Source of the DNA: Apostichopus leukothele
Lineage: Eukaryota; Echinodermata; Holothuroidea; Aspidochirotida; Stichopodidae
Direction of reading: 5' to 3'
Assembly: GCA_010014835.2 (NCBI GenBank)
Contig: JAAAKB020038371.1
Coordinates: 1-23,489 of the forward strand
DNA length: 23,489 bases
Shown here: in pieces, positions 11,901 through 21,389 of the stretch
Layout of the letters: each line of letters opens with the position of its first letter
How positions within the stretch are numbered: the stretch's first letter is position 1
Translations under genes and position numbers: made by a program
The notes under the pieces: model-generated
Told to the model about the DNA's origin: nothing
Databases searched by the model: none
What the model saw: the letters and a program-made list of their open reading frames with translations, nothing else

Positions 11901-12773
11901 CGTAACGTTAGGCCAATTGGTAAGAATTTTGGGTTTGTGCTGCCACCGTGACATTCTGTCAAAGTTACCGACATGGTCCGCTGGCCTGGATTGTGTGTGG
12001 CTAGGCCTAAGTTAGGCTAGGCTGTATAGGCCAATTATTCAGCCTTTGGAATATAATGTACACAGCCTACTTTTCAAACTAATAATGCATGCTCTGGATC
12101 ATGCAACATCACCATAGCAACCATTGTTTACGTTGCATTTGTGAGATATGCCAATACATGGTAACTATGGCAATACACTGACTAAACAATTGATTGTTAC
12201 ATACTGTACAGTAAATTCTCCTTATCTTCAAAAATGCAAACGATGGTACCCTCGATTTCGAGACTGGTCTCGAATGACTTTTGTACCAATCAAATTGCAG
12301 GAAACCAATAGAGGTATAAAAATTTATTAATAAATTACATATTTAGCATCCCTTTTTGAAGTCAAAGATGATGACAAAGATGACAAATTGAATAGAGCGG
12401 ACAGCAGTCATAGTGTGAATCTCTGTGTGACCATAAATGAGTTGACACAATGCTAGGTAAATTATAGGCATACGTGATAATATTATGTGAAGAAAATTAT
12501 ACCGAGCCTGTTTACAGCTAGGTATAGGCTATTACTGGCCGTGTGCATTACTGGAAGAAAAACATATTTTTTTGTACTGTTAGCAAGTAATAAACATTGC
12601 AGTTGACTGTATTTGAATCTTGTTGTAAAAAAAGCCTGCAGAAATTCCCTGCAGGTAAATATTATCTGTGGGTCCAACCATATGAAGTTGGACTCAATGA
12701 AGGAAGACAAACTTGCAGACTGTGCGTCCAGAGACAAAACAATGCGTCTATTGACACGCTCTCAATACTCATA

Positions 12774-13020
12774 GTTTATTAAGAATAATGGCTTTATAAT
12801 TGCGTTTACCTAGTCTGACACCCCTGATAACGGTCTATTCAGTAGTTTATCAGAAACAATGACTTTGTGATAACTTTTACCTGTTGAGGCACCCGCAGAA
12901 TTTATTAAGAACAATGGCTTCATAAACCTTTCACACATGCAATTGGCGCCCTACATTTGCCTATGGTTATCAGAAAGAACGACTGTGTGATCCCTTTACC
13001 CAAGCTGACTCCCCAGTCCC
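12774..13020. repeat. Diverged tandem repeat with higher-order (dimer) structure
   Basis: Four related monomers of about 55-70 bp begin at about 12774, 12845, 12900 and 12965. Monomers 1 and 3 share TTATTAAGAA(T/C)AATGGCTT, while 2 and 4 share a TTATCAGAAA-type start and TGTGAT. A dimer of about 125 bp has therefore been duplicated. Each monomer contains a TTTACC-like centre and a CCCC-type end. No protein is evident. Confidence 0.6.
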
Positions 13021-13555
13021 CGCAGTAAATTAGCAACAAATTTTTAGCCGGACATACTATAGGGATTTTTCACAAATTCACAATTTCCTAACAAATGTGT
13101 GACAGAACCCAGAAACCCCAGAGAAGGTGCGTCAATATAGTCTGGATCATGTGACAAATGGTTCGCTTCTCTGGTGGGTGAATTGGTAGCTCGACCAAAC
13201 TTAAACATTATTCAGAGGACTCTATAATGCTATTTCCAATATTGTTCTATGGGACATCTGCCCACGAATTGACGTGTTGGCGGTGTAGCCAGTCAGGGGA
13301 AGCCTGACTGAACTTAGAAATTATTCAAAAGACTCGCACACTATTCATTTTCCACAGATTGACAAAGAAAATGGAACCAAGTAGTGTGTACAAATATACA
13401 TCTCATATATCTTTTGTGTTTTACCAACATATAGTGTAGGCTATAAGTTACTCTCCAAGCGTAAACACAACAAGATCTAAAGTCCCAGTCTCATGACACT
13501 ACCATATATGCCTAGTGCATCCATACAAATAATTAAAACTATGGAAAGTTGGTAC

Positions 13556-13660
13556 TGGACTCAGGGACTCGGCTCGGACTCTGACAAAACTAGCTTGGAC
13601 TCGGTTGTTGCTTGGATTCAGCTCAAACTAGACCTCTCGGATCAAGTGGACTCGACTGCA
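13556..13660. repeat. GGACTCG-rich degenerate repeat
   Basis: The heptamer-like motif GGACTCG and variants (GGACTCA, GGATTCA, GGACTCT) recur seven or more times at irregular spacing. The segment looks like a degenerate simple repeat. The 61-codon frame across it is a by-product. Confidence 0.5.
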
Positions 13661-13781
13661 GCTCTGCTACATTTCTAGGAACTTAGGAAGCTATTTCAGA
13701 TACCTTTATGTGAAATGCTTTAAAAAAAACTTGTAGTGCAAAAAATTCAACTAGGTAAATTCCTTCCTCCCTTTTTTTAAA

Positions 13782-13893
13782 ATGCAGAGACCAAAGAGAC
13801 ACCAGTCGTCACCACATCAAGAGGCAGTGCAACACTGCCGATCTGGTCAAGACAGAGATGGATTTGCTGTCAAATTTATTGATAATTACATAG
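13782..13893 (+). CDS. KMT5A-like SET protein, exon 1 (start of SET domain)
   Basis: This exon encodes MQRPKRHQSSPHQEAVQHC and continues RSGQDRDGFAVKFIDNYIG. The end matches the N-terminal edge of KMT5A-type SET domains (SGKEEG...IDLIDGKGRGV in KMT5A). KMT5A enzymes mono-methylate H4K20 in the nucleus; the substrate of this relative is unknown. The donor is GTGAGT at 13894, and the exon leaves in phase 1. The start is uncertain. An in-frame ATG lies at 13782 with an in-frame stop 30 bases upstream, but a strong polypyrimidine tract ends in ATGCAG at 13787. That would equally make this an internal exon starting at 13788 in phase 0, with an earlier first exon. The frame is not compatible with the phase-1 donor of the upstream methyltransferase exon, so this is a separate gene. 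Confidence 0.75.
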
Positions 13894-15159
13894 GTGAGTT
13901 GCTGTTACAATATTTATAAAAAGAAGAGTATTTGAGTTTAATTGAATTGATTAGGTAATGTTTATTGACACATGAACACTTACATGAACAGTGTCTTTAA
14001 GTTATAAAACAGTATAGGTTCTCCGATTTAGTCACTTTTTATGACAAGCAGGCAATATAATGGGCCTTTTATACCACCCACGGCCTGCAAGGGGTTGCAG
14101 TGTTCACCATTTATAATTAGGAGTATATATTCAGCAATCATTGAGCCAGGTTTAATAAAGGTACATCGCAATGTATGTAGATCTATTGATGTTAATTCTT
14201 CTTCCTGTTTTATTTCATATTTATTGTTGGGTGGCTCCTATCTGTATGGGAAAACAGAAGGGTGCACGGCCTTGGAGGGAGTGGAAGTGGGCCTACATGA
14301 TTCTGTATGTTGGGGAAGGGGATGATGTTGGGGATTAAGTCAGGCTAGTGTATACACTAGGTGCTGCCTAGGCCCCATACATGGCATGTTCAGTTTCTAC
14401 CTGTGTAGGCTGTATTAAAGTCAATTATTACTATGAGTGAGCTAGTAAATGGCTAAATAAGTAAGTTGCTTTATTCCAGATTGCTGGAAGCACTGTTTTC
14501 AGTAAACAGAAAGATGACTTGGTCCTGACTATAGCTCAAATTGGCCACACCTACAGTACCTTACCCATCCCTTCTTCTCCACAGTAAGCCAAATTCACTG
14601 TGATTGCATTGTCACAGGTGGTCATAATCACATTGACTGTTTTGATTACTCCCATGTCTATCAGAAATATTGCAATGTAACCGACCTGAAAACCCTGTTT
14701 GATTATACTGAGCCCATCTGTCATTCTGGGTGGCATTCTTAAGCAATTTCAATTGGTCTACTCCCAATGCTGCTTGGTTATAAGTTTTTATCTCACCCCA
14801 GCCACATATGGCTGATTCAAATTGCTACTCCTTCTGCAGTGCTTGGTAAATCATTATAAAACTTGGTCACAATGATCACCAAGTGAAGGGGCATCCGGGG
14901 TGTTCAGGAAGTTGAGGTCAAAAGTCGTCTAGGGGTCATTTCCGGTTGACCGGTCGGTTATCCGGTTGACTGTCACAGCCCTACTCTGGTTCTGGGTGGT
15001 ATTTAAGGGCTGAAATTATGGGGAAGTGGTCAGTGGCATGGCCTTCATGTTGTGGCCTTTTTTCACAGTGCAATTTGACCTTATTTATGTACCCTACTTG
15101 CCTTAGCGGTTTTACAATATACAGGTAGTTTATTTATTCATTTAACCTTTCTTTCCAAG
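13894..15159 (+). other. Intron 1 of the KMT5A-like gene, with dispersed-repeat-like segments
   Basis: A phase-1 intron from GTGAGT to CTTTCCAAG. From about 14810 the sequence looks like a dispersed repeat (AAAACTTGGTCACAATGATC, then GGGGTCATTT). It is followed at 14940-14965 by a cluster of CCGGTTGAC direct and inverted motifs ending in CTGTCACAGCCCTA, which resembles a transposon end read in reverse. No partner end was found, so no element is called. Confidence 0.55.
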
Positions 15160-15313
15160 GTTCTGGAGTCTTCACTACAAAACCTTTTCCATGTGGGTCA
15201 TTTCTGCTGGAATATTCAGGGGAACATGTCTCCCGAGAAGAAGGAGAAAGACGGGAGGATTCCTACCCTGATAGCTATGGCAGTTTTCTTTTCTTTTATG
15301 GCAAGCACAAATG
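15160..15313 (+). CDS. KMT5A-like SET protein, exon 2 (SET core)
   Basis: A 154-bp exon enters in phase 1 and leaves in phase 2. It encodes GSGVFTTKPFPCGSFLLEYS, followed by GEHVSREEGERRE, then a segment ending YGSFLFFYGKHK. These are the first SET motifs: GSGVF is the SAM-binding GxG turn (GRGV in KMT5A), FLLEYSGE corresponds to FVVEYHGD, and FLFFYGKHKCIDA corresponds to YMYYFQYLSKTYCVDA. The acceptor is CTTTCCAAG and the donor is GTAAGT. The only other open frame here is a shadow. Confidence 0.85.
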
Positions 15314-15816
15314 GTAAGTTCAACAAAGTTATTGTATGTACAGTACATACAAAATATGAGTGTGTGTGTATGTACATACATTGAGTATGTCTTGTATGTC
15401 TTGTCCGGTAATTCAAATGGTAACATGGATTGGTCATTTGGTTGACAACAGAATAGAGAACAACCGGTTACTAGCTCTGCAAAATAAATATTAATAAAGT
15501 TTGGGTTGGCACAATATTTTACAATTTTGCAACATCCTTTGTAAAATTAAGCTTTATCTTGCAGTACATTTGATGTGACTCTATTAGGTCATTCTGGTGA
15601 CTTCTGGAACCAGTAGGAATGGCTGTGAGTCATGTTTTGGCCCCTAATGGATCTGACAACCGTGCAATATGCTTTTGGTACAGAGTTTATGCATAATAAT
15701 GGGTAGGCAGTGCTTAAAGTGAATTTCAAACTGGGATTAGTTCTAGGATTGGTGAGTACCGTAGGTTGCCTGTATAGTGCGTTGATAAACTCTACTGTAT
15801 TTGTGGATAGATAGGG

Positions 15817-15866
15817 CCTGCAGTAATCTCTGCCTGTCATAAGAGGTGACTAAAGGGGGACTGGTA
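15817..15866 (+). repeat. Short dispersed repeat core, copy 1
   Basis: This segment shares GGCCTG(C/T)AGTA followed by CCTGTCA(T/G)AAGAGGTGA and a GGGGGACT-like end with the segments at about 22148-22200 and 23087-23140. The three are clearly related but diverged. It may be a piece of a SINE or MITE family; no internal promoter boxes or ends could be defined. Confidence 0.5.
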
Positions 15867-16072
15867 CTGTCTTACATTACCTGTACCTTGTGTACCTTTG
15901 TAAGGCTTGTGTGTCAAAGATGGTGACAAGTCAAATTCAAGTCACTTGGGCAGCCATTATCTCTGATTGTAAAATGAAAACACAATAACTTGATTCATAT
16001 CTTAATATGCAGTTATAATTTTGGTGACTGTGAAATATATACCATTGGAGATCTCTGTGTTTAAACAATCAT

Positions 16073-17880
16073 GTAATGTCAGGTTTTGCACGCCCTCTTG
16101 AAAACTTTATGTATGAAGTTAAGAGCTGGTATGTTGACATAAAGTGCAAACTGCGAAAAAATCTAGTTTTGATACCAAATGCTGTTGCCTGGGAAGGGAA
16201 ACCAGGGCACAACCTTGGGCAAAATGGTATTCATTATGATGTTCGAGGGGGGGGGGAACATATGCACAATACCGTATAATCTCTAATAAACGCCCAAGGG
16301 CATTGCATTTTCATTTTTAAGAAAGGGGACGTTTATTTGAGGGCAACTTTCTGAAAAAAAAAATCAGTATTGGACTAGATACCGGTATTATCCCAAGTTA
16401 GAGCCTTTCTGGGCCAACAGCTATTGGGCCGACTTTGAAACCATTAAATAGATCGCTTGCAACTCGCACTTTGCAGCACATGCTATCGCAGATTGCAATT
16501 GCCATGTCCACACTGGTATCACAACAGTATTACAAACTGTGCAGCCACTATTCCCAGTTGTGCAACATGTGGATCCACTGCAGTACTGCCCAGGCTATCA
16601 TTTCGGCCCCTTGTATTGACTCTGTACGCAGCCCGATATTGCAAAAGTTGTTTCCAAAATGCCACAGATGTGCCGTACAGTATGTCAATTGATGGGGCTC
16701 ATTGTGTGTGTGGACTGTGGAGATTTCTTTGTGACATTTTCTGCAATGCCGATGTCAAGGAATCAAGTACAGACTGTAGTAACGGATTATGCAGCCAACC
16801 GATTCTGGCATTATCAGCCAAACCCTAAACCTATAGTGCCCAATTGTTACAACTAAATTACATCCATGGATGTGATAGAAGGGGGGGGGGCATTTTTTAG
16901 AGGGGGGTGCTTATTAGAGATTATATGGTATGTTTGACGTGTATGTTTGTCCAATTAACCCATTTCATTGATGCATTTTTAAAATCAGCACATTAATCTC
17001 ACATATGTTGCAGTGATACACTATAGTGTAATATTGCCACTAGTACTAGTTACAGTACTAGGTTTTGCTGTCCACTTAATGTAGATTGTTGAGAAAGGAC
17101 AGTATAACTATATACTGTAATTAAACTAGATCTTGTCACAACAATGGCTGTCATTCACAGTATCTACGTTTATTGTTAGGTGAAGGCATGATATGGTATA
17201 ATTTCCTTTATACATTTCTATGTATGTTGTTTGTACAGTGTGTATATGTGTGGTGTGTATGTGTGTGTTGTAGGTGGGAGTAAACAATTTATGTTTTTGG
17301 TCACTTAGTCATAGTGACAACCCGTAGTGATAATGATGTTATGTCAGGATTTTCACACCCTCTTAAAAACTTTTAGGCATTTGGGAAGTTTAGAGCAGGT
17401 ATGTTGACATCATAAAATGCAAACTGCCAAAACAAAATCTAGTTGTGAATACCAAATCCTATTTCCTGGAAAGAGGAGCCAGCTAGGCACAGGGGCAACA
17501 TGGCATTCATTATGATGTTGATGAGGAAGGACATATATATGCACAATATGTTTGTATAGATGTTTGTCCAATGAACCTATTCCATTGATCAATGCATTTT
17601 TAAAATCAGCACATTAATCTCACATATGTTGCAGTGTAGTGTAATATTGCCACTAGTACTATAGTTACAGTACTAGGTTTTGCTGTCCACTTAATGTTGA
17701 TTGTTGAGAAAGGACAGTATAACTATATACTGTAATTATACTAGATCTTGTCACAACAATGGCTGTCATTCACAGTATCTATGTTTATTGTTAGGTGAAG
17801 ACATGATATGGTATAATTTCCTTTATACATTTCTATGTATATTGTTTGTACAGTGTGCGTGTGTGTACGTGTGTATGTAT
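16073..17880. repeat. Tandem duplication (unit about 540 bp without insertion)
   Basis: Copy 1 runs from about 16073 to 17262 and is interrupted by the element at 16272-16928. Copy 2 runs from 17338 to about 17880. Both begin ATGTCAGG and end in TG-rich tracts. The first roughly 200 bp of the unit are only about 80% alike and contain several indels. The later part (17071-17245 against 17693-17865) differs at about five positions. A 67-codon frame in copy 1 (16076-16279) is not preserved in copy 2, so the unit is probably non-coding. Confidence 0.85.
16272..16928. mobile_element. Non-autonomous inverted-repeat DNA transposon with TA target duplication
   Basis: The left end CCGTATAATCTCTAATAAAC continues as CGCCC. 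The right end is its imperfect inverse (GGGTGCTTATTAGAGATTAT then ATGG), giving inverted repeats of about 25 bp. TA flanks both sides (16270-16271 and 16929-16930). The duplicated copy of the same locus at about 17535 reads GCACAATATGTTTG with a single TA, which is the empty site and fixes the ends. A TA duplication fits the Tc1/mariner group, among others. At 657 bp, with no transposase homology recognised (its longest frame is 123 codons of Cys-rich unknown sequence), it is best read as a MITE. Confidence 0.85.
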
Positions 17881-18548
17881 GTATGGGACACAGTTTTCTG
17901 TTTGTGATTTTCATGCATGCTGTCAATTTTCCTTACTCGGAAAGTGGATAATGTCAGAACTAAATACTAACAAAAAACATCACAATAACACAAGACCGGA
18001 AATGTAGCGGTAATGTTATTTTTAAGAATGTAACGACCGTGTTACATCCCCAGGGTACATTGACAATACTCTCGGGCTTGGCGGGGTGACATTTTAACAC
18101 ACGTCCCTGCTAAAATCAATGCAAAGTCCCCACATAGCCTGGCAACATTTCCATGAACATTCCCCGGCTAACTTGACGCTAACTCGATGAACATTCCCAC
18201 TACATTTTTGTCAAGTGCCCTGCTATCCCCGGGTATGGGGGGGGGGCATGGGTACAATTGACAAGTGCATTACATGTATTGTGTTTGCAAAAGTCCATCA
18301 AATTCCTAATGTTGATGGCCTCGACCTAATTTCATGGACTACCCCATATACAGTACTCTCAATGAAATATGTCTGTATCAGGTTTTCCAATAAACATAAC
18401 AGTAAAATGAGTCATAACAAATGTAACAAGGAATTATCATGCATATTTATGGACTAGCTTGCCACAGGTTAATCTATCACATATTTAAATGTTCAGTATT
18501 ACTAGCTGGATTTTTATAGCTCTACTGTATATCTTCACTTCTTTGCAG

Positions 18549-18795
18549 CATTGATGCAACATTCTCAACGAATTTTGGGAGAATGGTAAATGATGCAGAG
18601 CCAAAGAAGGTCAATTGTGTAATGCGCCCAATTTTTGTCGATGGAACAATAAGACTCTGCTTGTTTTCAAATAAACTTCTAAATGAAGAAGAGGAGCTGC
18701 GATATGACTACGGTTTGCGGGACCTACCTTGGCGCAAGAAGATGGCCTATATGTCAACCACATCTGATAAACAGCACATGGGCAAGTCAGCCTGA
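18549..18795 (+). CDS. KMT5A-like SET protein, exon 3 (end of SET domain, UGA stop)
   Basis: This exon completes the SET domain. Its opening C completes the split codon to give CIDATFSTNFGRMVNDAEP, followed by PIFVDGTIRLCLFSNKLL, then EEEELRYDYGLRDLPWRKK. The RYDYG motif with its Tyr and the closing PWRK match KMT5A (LLYDYGDR, HPWLKH). The pseudoknot motif NHS is NDA here, so the His is replaced by Asp. The frame ends TSDKQHMGKSA then UGA at 18793-18795. With the ATG at 13782 the product would be 170 residues. The last residues (TSDKQ..GKS) already belong to the 70-residue repeat that continues in the +1 frame, so the stop cuts through a repeat unit. Whether the stop is real, an assembly slip or read through by frameshift is open. 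Confidence 0.8.
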
Positions 18796-19380
18796 AGCTC
18801 CAATGGCAAAACACACTGAAAGTGGGCGTTGGGGTCCTCCAGAGAAAGAAACAGCTGGACTTCAAAGCAAAACATCAGAGCAAGAGCAAAAAGGTCATGG
18901 GTCGACCATAGTGTACACATCTGACAAACAAAGCATAGGCAAGTCTACAATACAAGTAGCTCCAACTGCTATTGCTACTCTGGATTTGAACCCAAAACAA
19001 AACTTTGAAGCTAACATCAGCGACGTTGAAAGTGGGTGTTTGGGTCCTCCGGAGAAAGAAGCAGCTGGACTTGAAAGCAGGTCATCTGAGCAAGAGAAAG
19101 AAGGTCATGGGTTGACCATAGTGGACACATCTGACAAACAAAGCATAGGCAAGTCTGCAACACGAGAAGCTCCAACAGCCATTGCTACTCTGGATTTAAA
19201 CCAAAAACAAAACATTGAAGCTAACATCAGCGAAGTTGAAAGTGGGTGTTGGGGTCCTCCGGAGAAAGAAGCAGCTGGACTTGAAAGCAGGTCATCTGAG
19301 CAAGAGAAAGAAGGTCATAGGTCGACCATAGTGGACACACTTGACAAACAAAGCATAGGCAAGTCCGCAACAAGAGCAGC
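18761..19380 (+). repeat. 210-bp in-frame coding repeats
   Basis: Units start at 18818, 19028 and 19238, each beginning with the codons for ESG. The third is partial, and a shortened first piece lies at 18761-18817. Each 70-residue unit contains GPPEKE.AGL, SEQE, TIV.T, DKQSIGKS and, in full copies, APTAIATLDLN and EANIS. Units 2 and 3 differ at only a handful of bases, indicating recent duplication or homogenisation. The leading partial piece has lost about 20 residues and carries the frame change. Confidence 0.9.
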
Positions 19381-21389
19381 ATGTACATCACTTGTAGCAG
19401 ATTATGGAAGCACAGACGATGAGAGTGTTTCTGATGATGGAATTACTGAGGCCCCCTTTATGTGCTACCACCAGAAAGAGCTCTCTGATTCTGGTTCAGA
19501 AAGTTCGGACTCTGATAGTGACGTGCGAGATCCAGATTATCGATACACAGGCAATCAATCAGAAAGTGATTCAGATGAAAGTATAGTTATTCCAGTCTTT
19601 CATTTTCGTCCTTACTGCGGTAAGGCTAAAGACTGTAAAGCTGCAGAAGCAGATACACCATCCACGAGTGAAGCCGCTGAGCCCACCTGTAGTAGGACAG
19701 CTGATCCTCCTTCCAGTGTGACAGGACCTTCCTGTAATTTGATGCATGAAAGTCGCAAGTACAGTGCACCCAAGAGACGGTGCCCATTCTGTGATAAATA
19801 TCAAACAAAGCTGTCAAGACACATCCGTGTTAAACACAAAGATCAGGCAAAAGTAACTGAAGCAATGGATGCACCGAAACCAGACCGCTTAGCTATGTTC
19901 AATGGATTCAAGAAAGATGGAATCCTTAAAGCCAATAAGGAGGAAGCAAAGAAAGAGAACCCAGTATACCAGAAAGAAAGAGCTTTCCGGACTGGGAGTG
20001 CAAAGATCGTATTGTGTCCAAACTGCAATGGATTTTTCAGTCGAAGGTTCATTAGAAGGCACACTAAAATCTGTTGTAAAGAATCAGGCCCGGAAAAGGC
20101 CTTTGTCCCCATAAGCCTGCTTGAACAACTAGACAGCAAAGATGAAAGCTTCGTTCTTGACATCCTTGCAAAACTGAGAGATGATGAGGTTGGCCTGATG
20201 TGCCGAAATGATTCAGTAATTACGACAGTTGGTAAGAGACTCTGGCAACAGAACAAACTCAAAGCAGACAAGAAGACAGAAGTGCGAAAAAGTGTTATGA
20301 CTTCTATGAGACGTTTGTCGAGTCTCTACCTGCTCTTTCTCAAGCAGAGGGAAGAACTAGGTCCCATACAGCAGATTGATAAAAATGCTGCAGACATGTT
20401 TCTTAGATCCAACTTCAATCACTTAGAGAGTGCCATAGCAGTCTACAGCACAAAGGGGGATGGGGATAGTACTGATGATTTAAAGCATGGCTTAAAAGCT
20501 GCCTTATATTACTTGATAAAGAAGGCAGGCAAGATCCTAAAGGGAACGTATCTAATCAATGACCAAGATGCAAGGGCAGATGCCGTAGACAAGTTCATGC
20601 ATGTGTTTGAGATGAATCACAACTTCATATTTGGGGATGCCAGCTATGCCATGCAGAAAAACAGAAATGAAAAACTGAGGAGGCCAGAGGCTTTGCCACT
20701 TGAGGAAGACGTAGCAGCTGTTCGGCAGTATGCTATTGAAAGAATGGCATCAATTGTTGAAGCACCTTTCTTGGTTTTCAACAGCCATGCATACATTGAA
20801 TTGAGAGATCTTCTGGTGTGTAGGCTTACTCTGTTTAACGCCAGAAGGGGAGGGGAACCTTGCCGGTTGCGCCTAAACGAATGGAGTGATGCTGACAACA
20901 ATGTATGGATAAACCAAAAAGATGTAGAAAAACTTGACAAGCTTGACAAAGCAGTAGCAAACAACCTGAAAGTTGCCTACCAAACAGGCAAAGGAAATAA
21001 GCATCTAGTGCCAATCCTGCTCCCATCCGATACTATCGAACCGATGAGAAAGATTGCACTTGAAGAGAACAGAGCAATGGCTGGCATCAGCAATGGGAAT
21101 CCATACGTTTTCGCAAGCACGCAGAATTCTATCAGTCATGTGTCAGGCTGGCATGCTGTCAATGCAGTCTGCACGAAGCTGAATGTTCAGAGAATTGATC
21201 TTCTGACAGCAACCAAAAACCGTCATCGTGTCAGCACCATGTATGCCGCATTAGAGATACCAGAAAATGAAAGGAGGTTCTTCTACAGTCATATGGGGCA
21301 CTCTAAGGAAACAAACCAAGACATATATCAGGCACCACTGGCTCTGATGGAGATCATCAAAGTTGGAAGAACTCTACACCAGATTGATG
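18794..21389 (+). CDS. Zinc finger and tyrosine recombinase (Crypton-like) C-terminal region
   Basis: This open frame of about 865 codons follows the SET frame in +1. Its own first ATG is at 18803; the ATG at 18683 lies within the SET-coding sequence read out of frame and is not a credible start. Order of parts: 70-residue repeats (to about 19380), an acidic Ser/Asp stretch (19400-19600), a finger CPFCDKYQTKLSRHIRVKH (about 19778-19840), a basic link, a second Cys-rich finger LCPNCNGFF...RRHTKICC (about 20008-20080), a helical region, then a tyrosine-recombinase core. Core motifs are FNARRGGEP (catalytic Arg, about 20835-20860), YQTGKGNKHLVPILLP (Lys, near 20980-21030), TKNRHRVST (second Arg, near 21210-21235), and HMGHSKETNQDIYQ with the nucleophile Tyr at 21326-21328, nine residues after the His. 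The first His of box II is not present (Thr/Lys instead). Cryptons are DNA transposons with this enzyme, and several animal genes derive from them. The frame ends in a phase-1 donor, GTGAGT at 21390, which argues for a host gene structure. Confidence 0.8.

Larger units (their letters stand above)
8974..13781. other. Long gene-poor stretch between the two loci
   Basis: It starts with the donor of the last recognised TRMT9B-like exon. No downstream exon with the expected phase-1 entry and family motifs could be recognised. It holds homopolymer tracts (9108-9120; T then G runs near 9977-9997), a third occurrence of the TACCAGGGAGTT motif at 11613-11624, an old tandem repeat at 12774-13020 and a GGACTCG-rich segment near 13556-13660. 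Neither strand shows convincing coding content. Confidence 0.5.
15314..18548 (+). other. Intron 2 of the KMT5A-like gene
   Basis: A phase-2 intron of 3,235 bp from GTAAGT to CTTTGCAG. It holds a fragment of a short dispersed repeat near 15817, a tandem duplication (16073-17880) interrupted in its first copy by an inverted-repeat element, and TG-rich tracts near 17238-17270 and 17857-17882. The segment at about 18000-18250 is GC-richer and repetitive in style (CATTCCCC recurs) and looks like another dispersed repeat. No extra exon was recognised. Confidence 0.75.

Noticed and set aside
8904-13893. Direct splicing of the methyltransferase exon to the SET exon as one fusion protein
   Set aside because: The donor at 8974 leaves phase 1, whereas the SET exon enters in phase 0. 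The two junctions do not keep the SET frame.
14940-15000. hAT-like transposon end (CCGGTTGAC cluster, CTGTCACAGCCCTA)
   Set aside because: Only one possible end was seen, with no matching inverted partner or target duplication nearby; mentioned only as repeat-like.
16076-16279. 67-codon frame at the start of the tandem duplication
   Set aside because: The second copy of the same sequence has lost the frame, and the frame runs into the inserted element.
16457-16828. 123-codon frame inside the TA-flanked element as a transposase
   Set aside because: It is short, Cys-rich and without the DDE-type motifs or helix-turn-helix expected; several frames of the same stretch are open, suggesting composition rather than coding.
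18683-18793. ATG at 18683 as the true start of the 909-codon frame
   Set aside because: The first 37 codons overlap the SET end in another frame and encode nothing recognisable, while the other frame gives clear KMT5A motifs. The credible part of the long frame begins at 18794 or at the ATG at 18803.
19843-20271. 142-codon minus-strand frame opposite the zinc-finger region
   Set aside because: It is antisense to a well supported coding exon and has no recognisable features.
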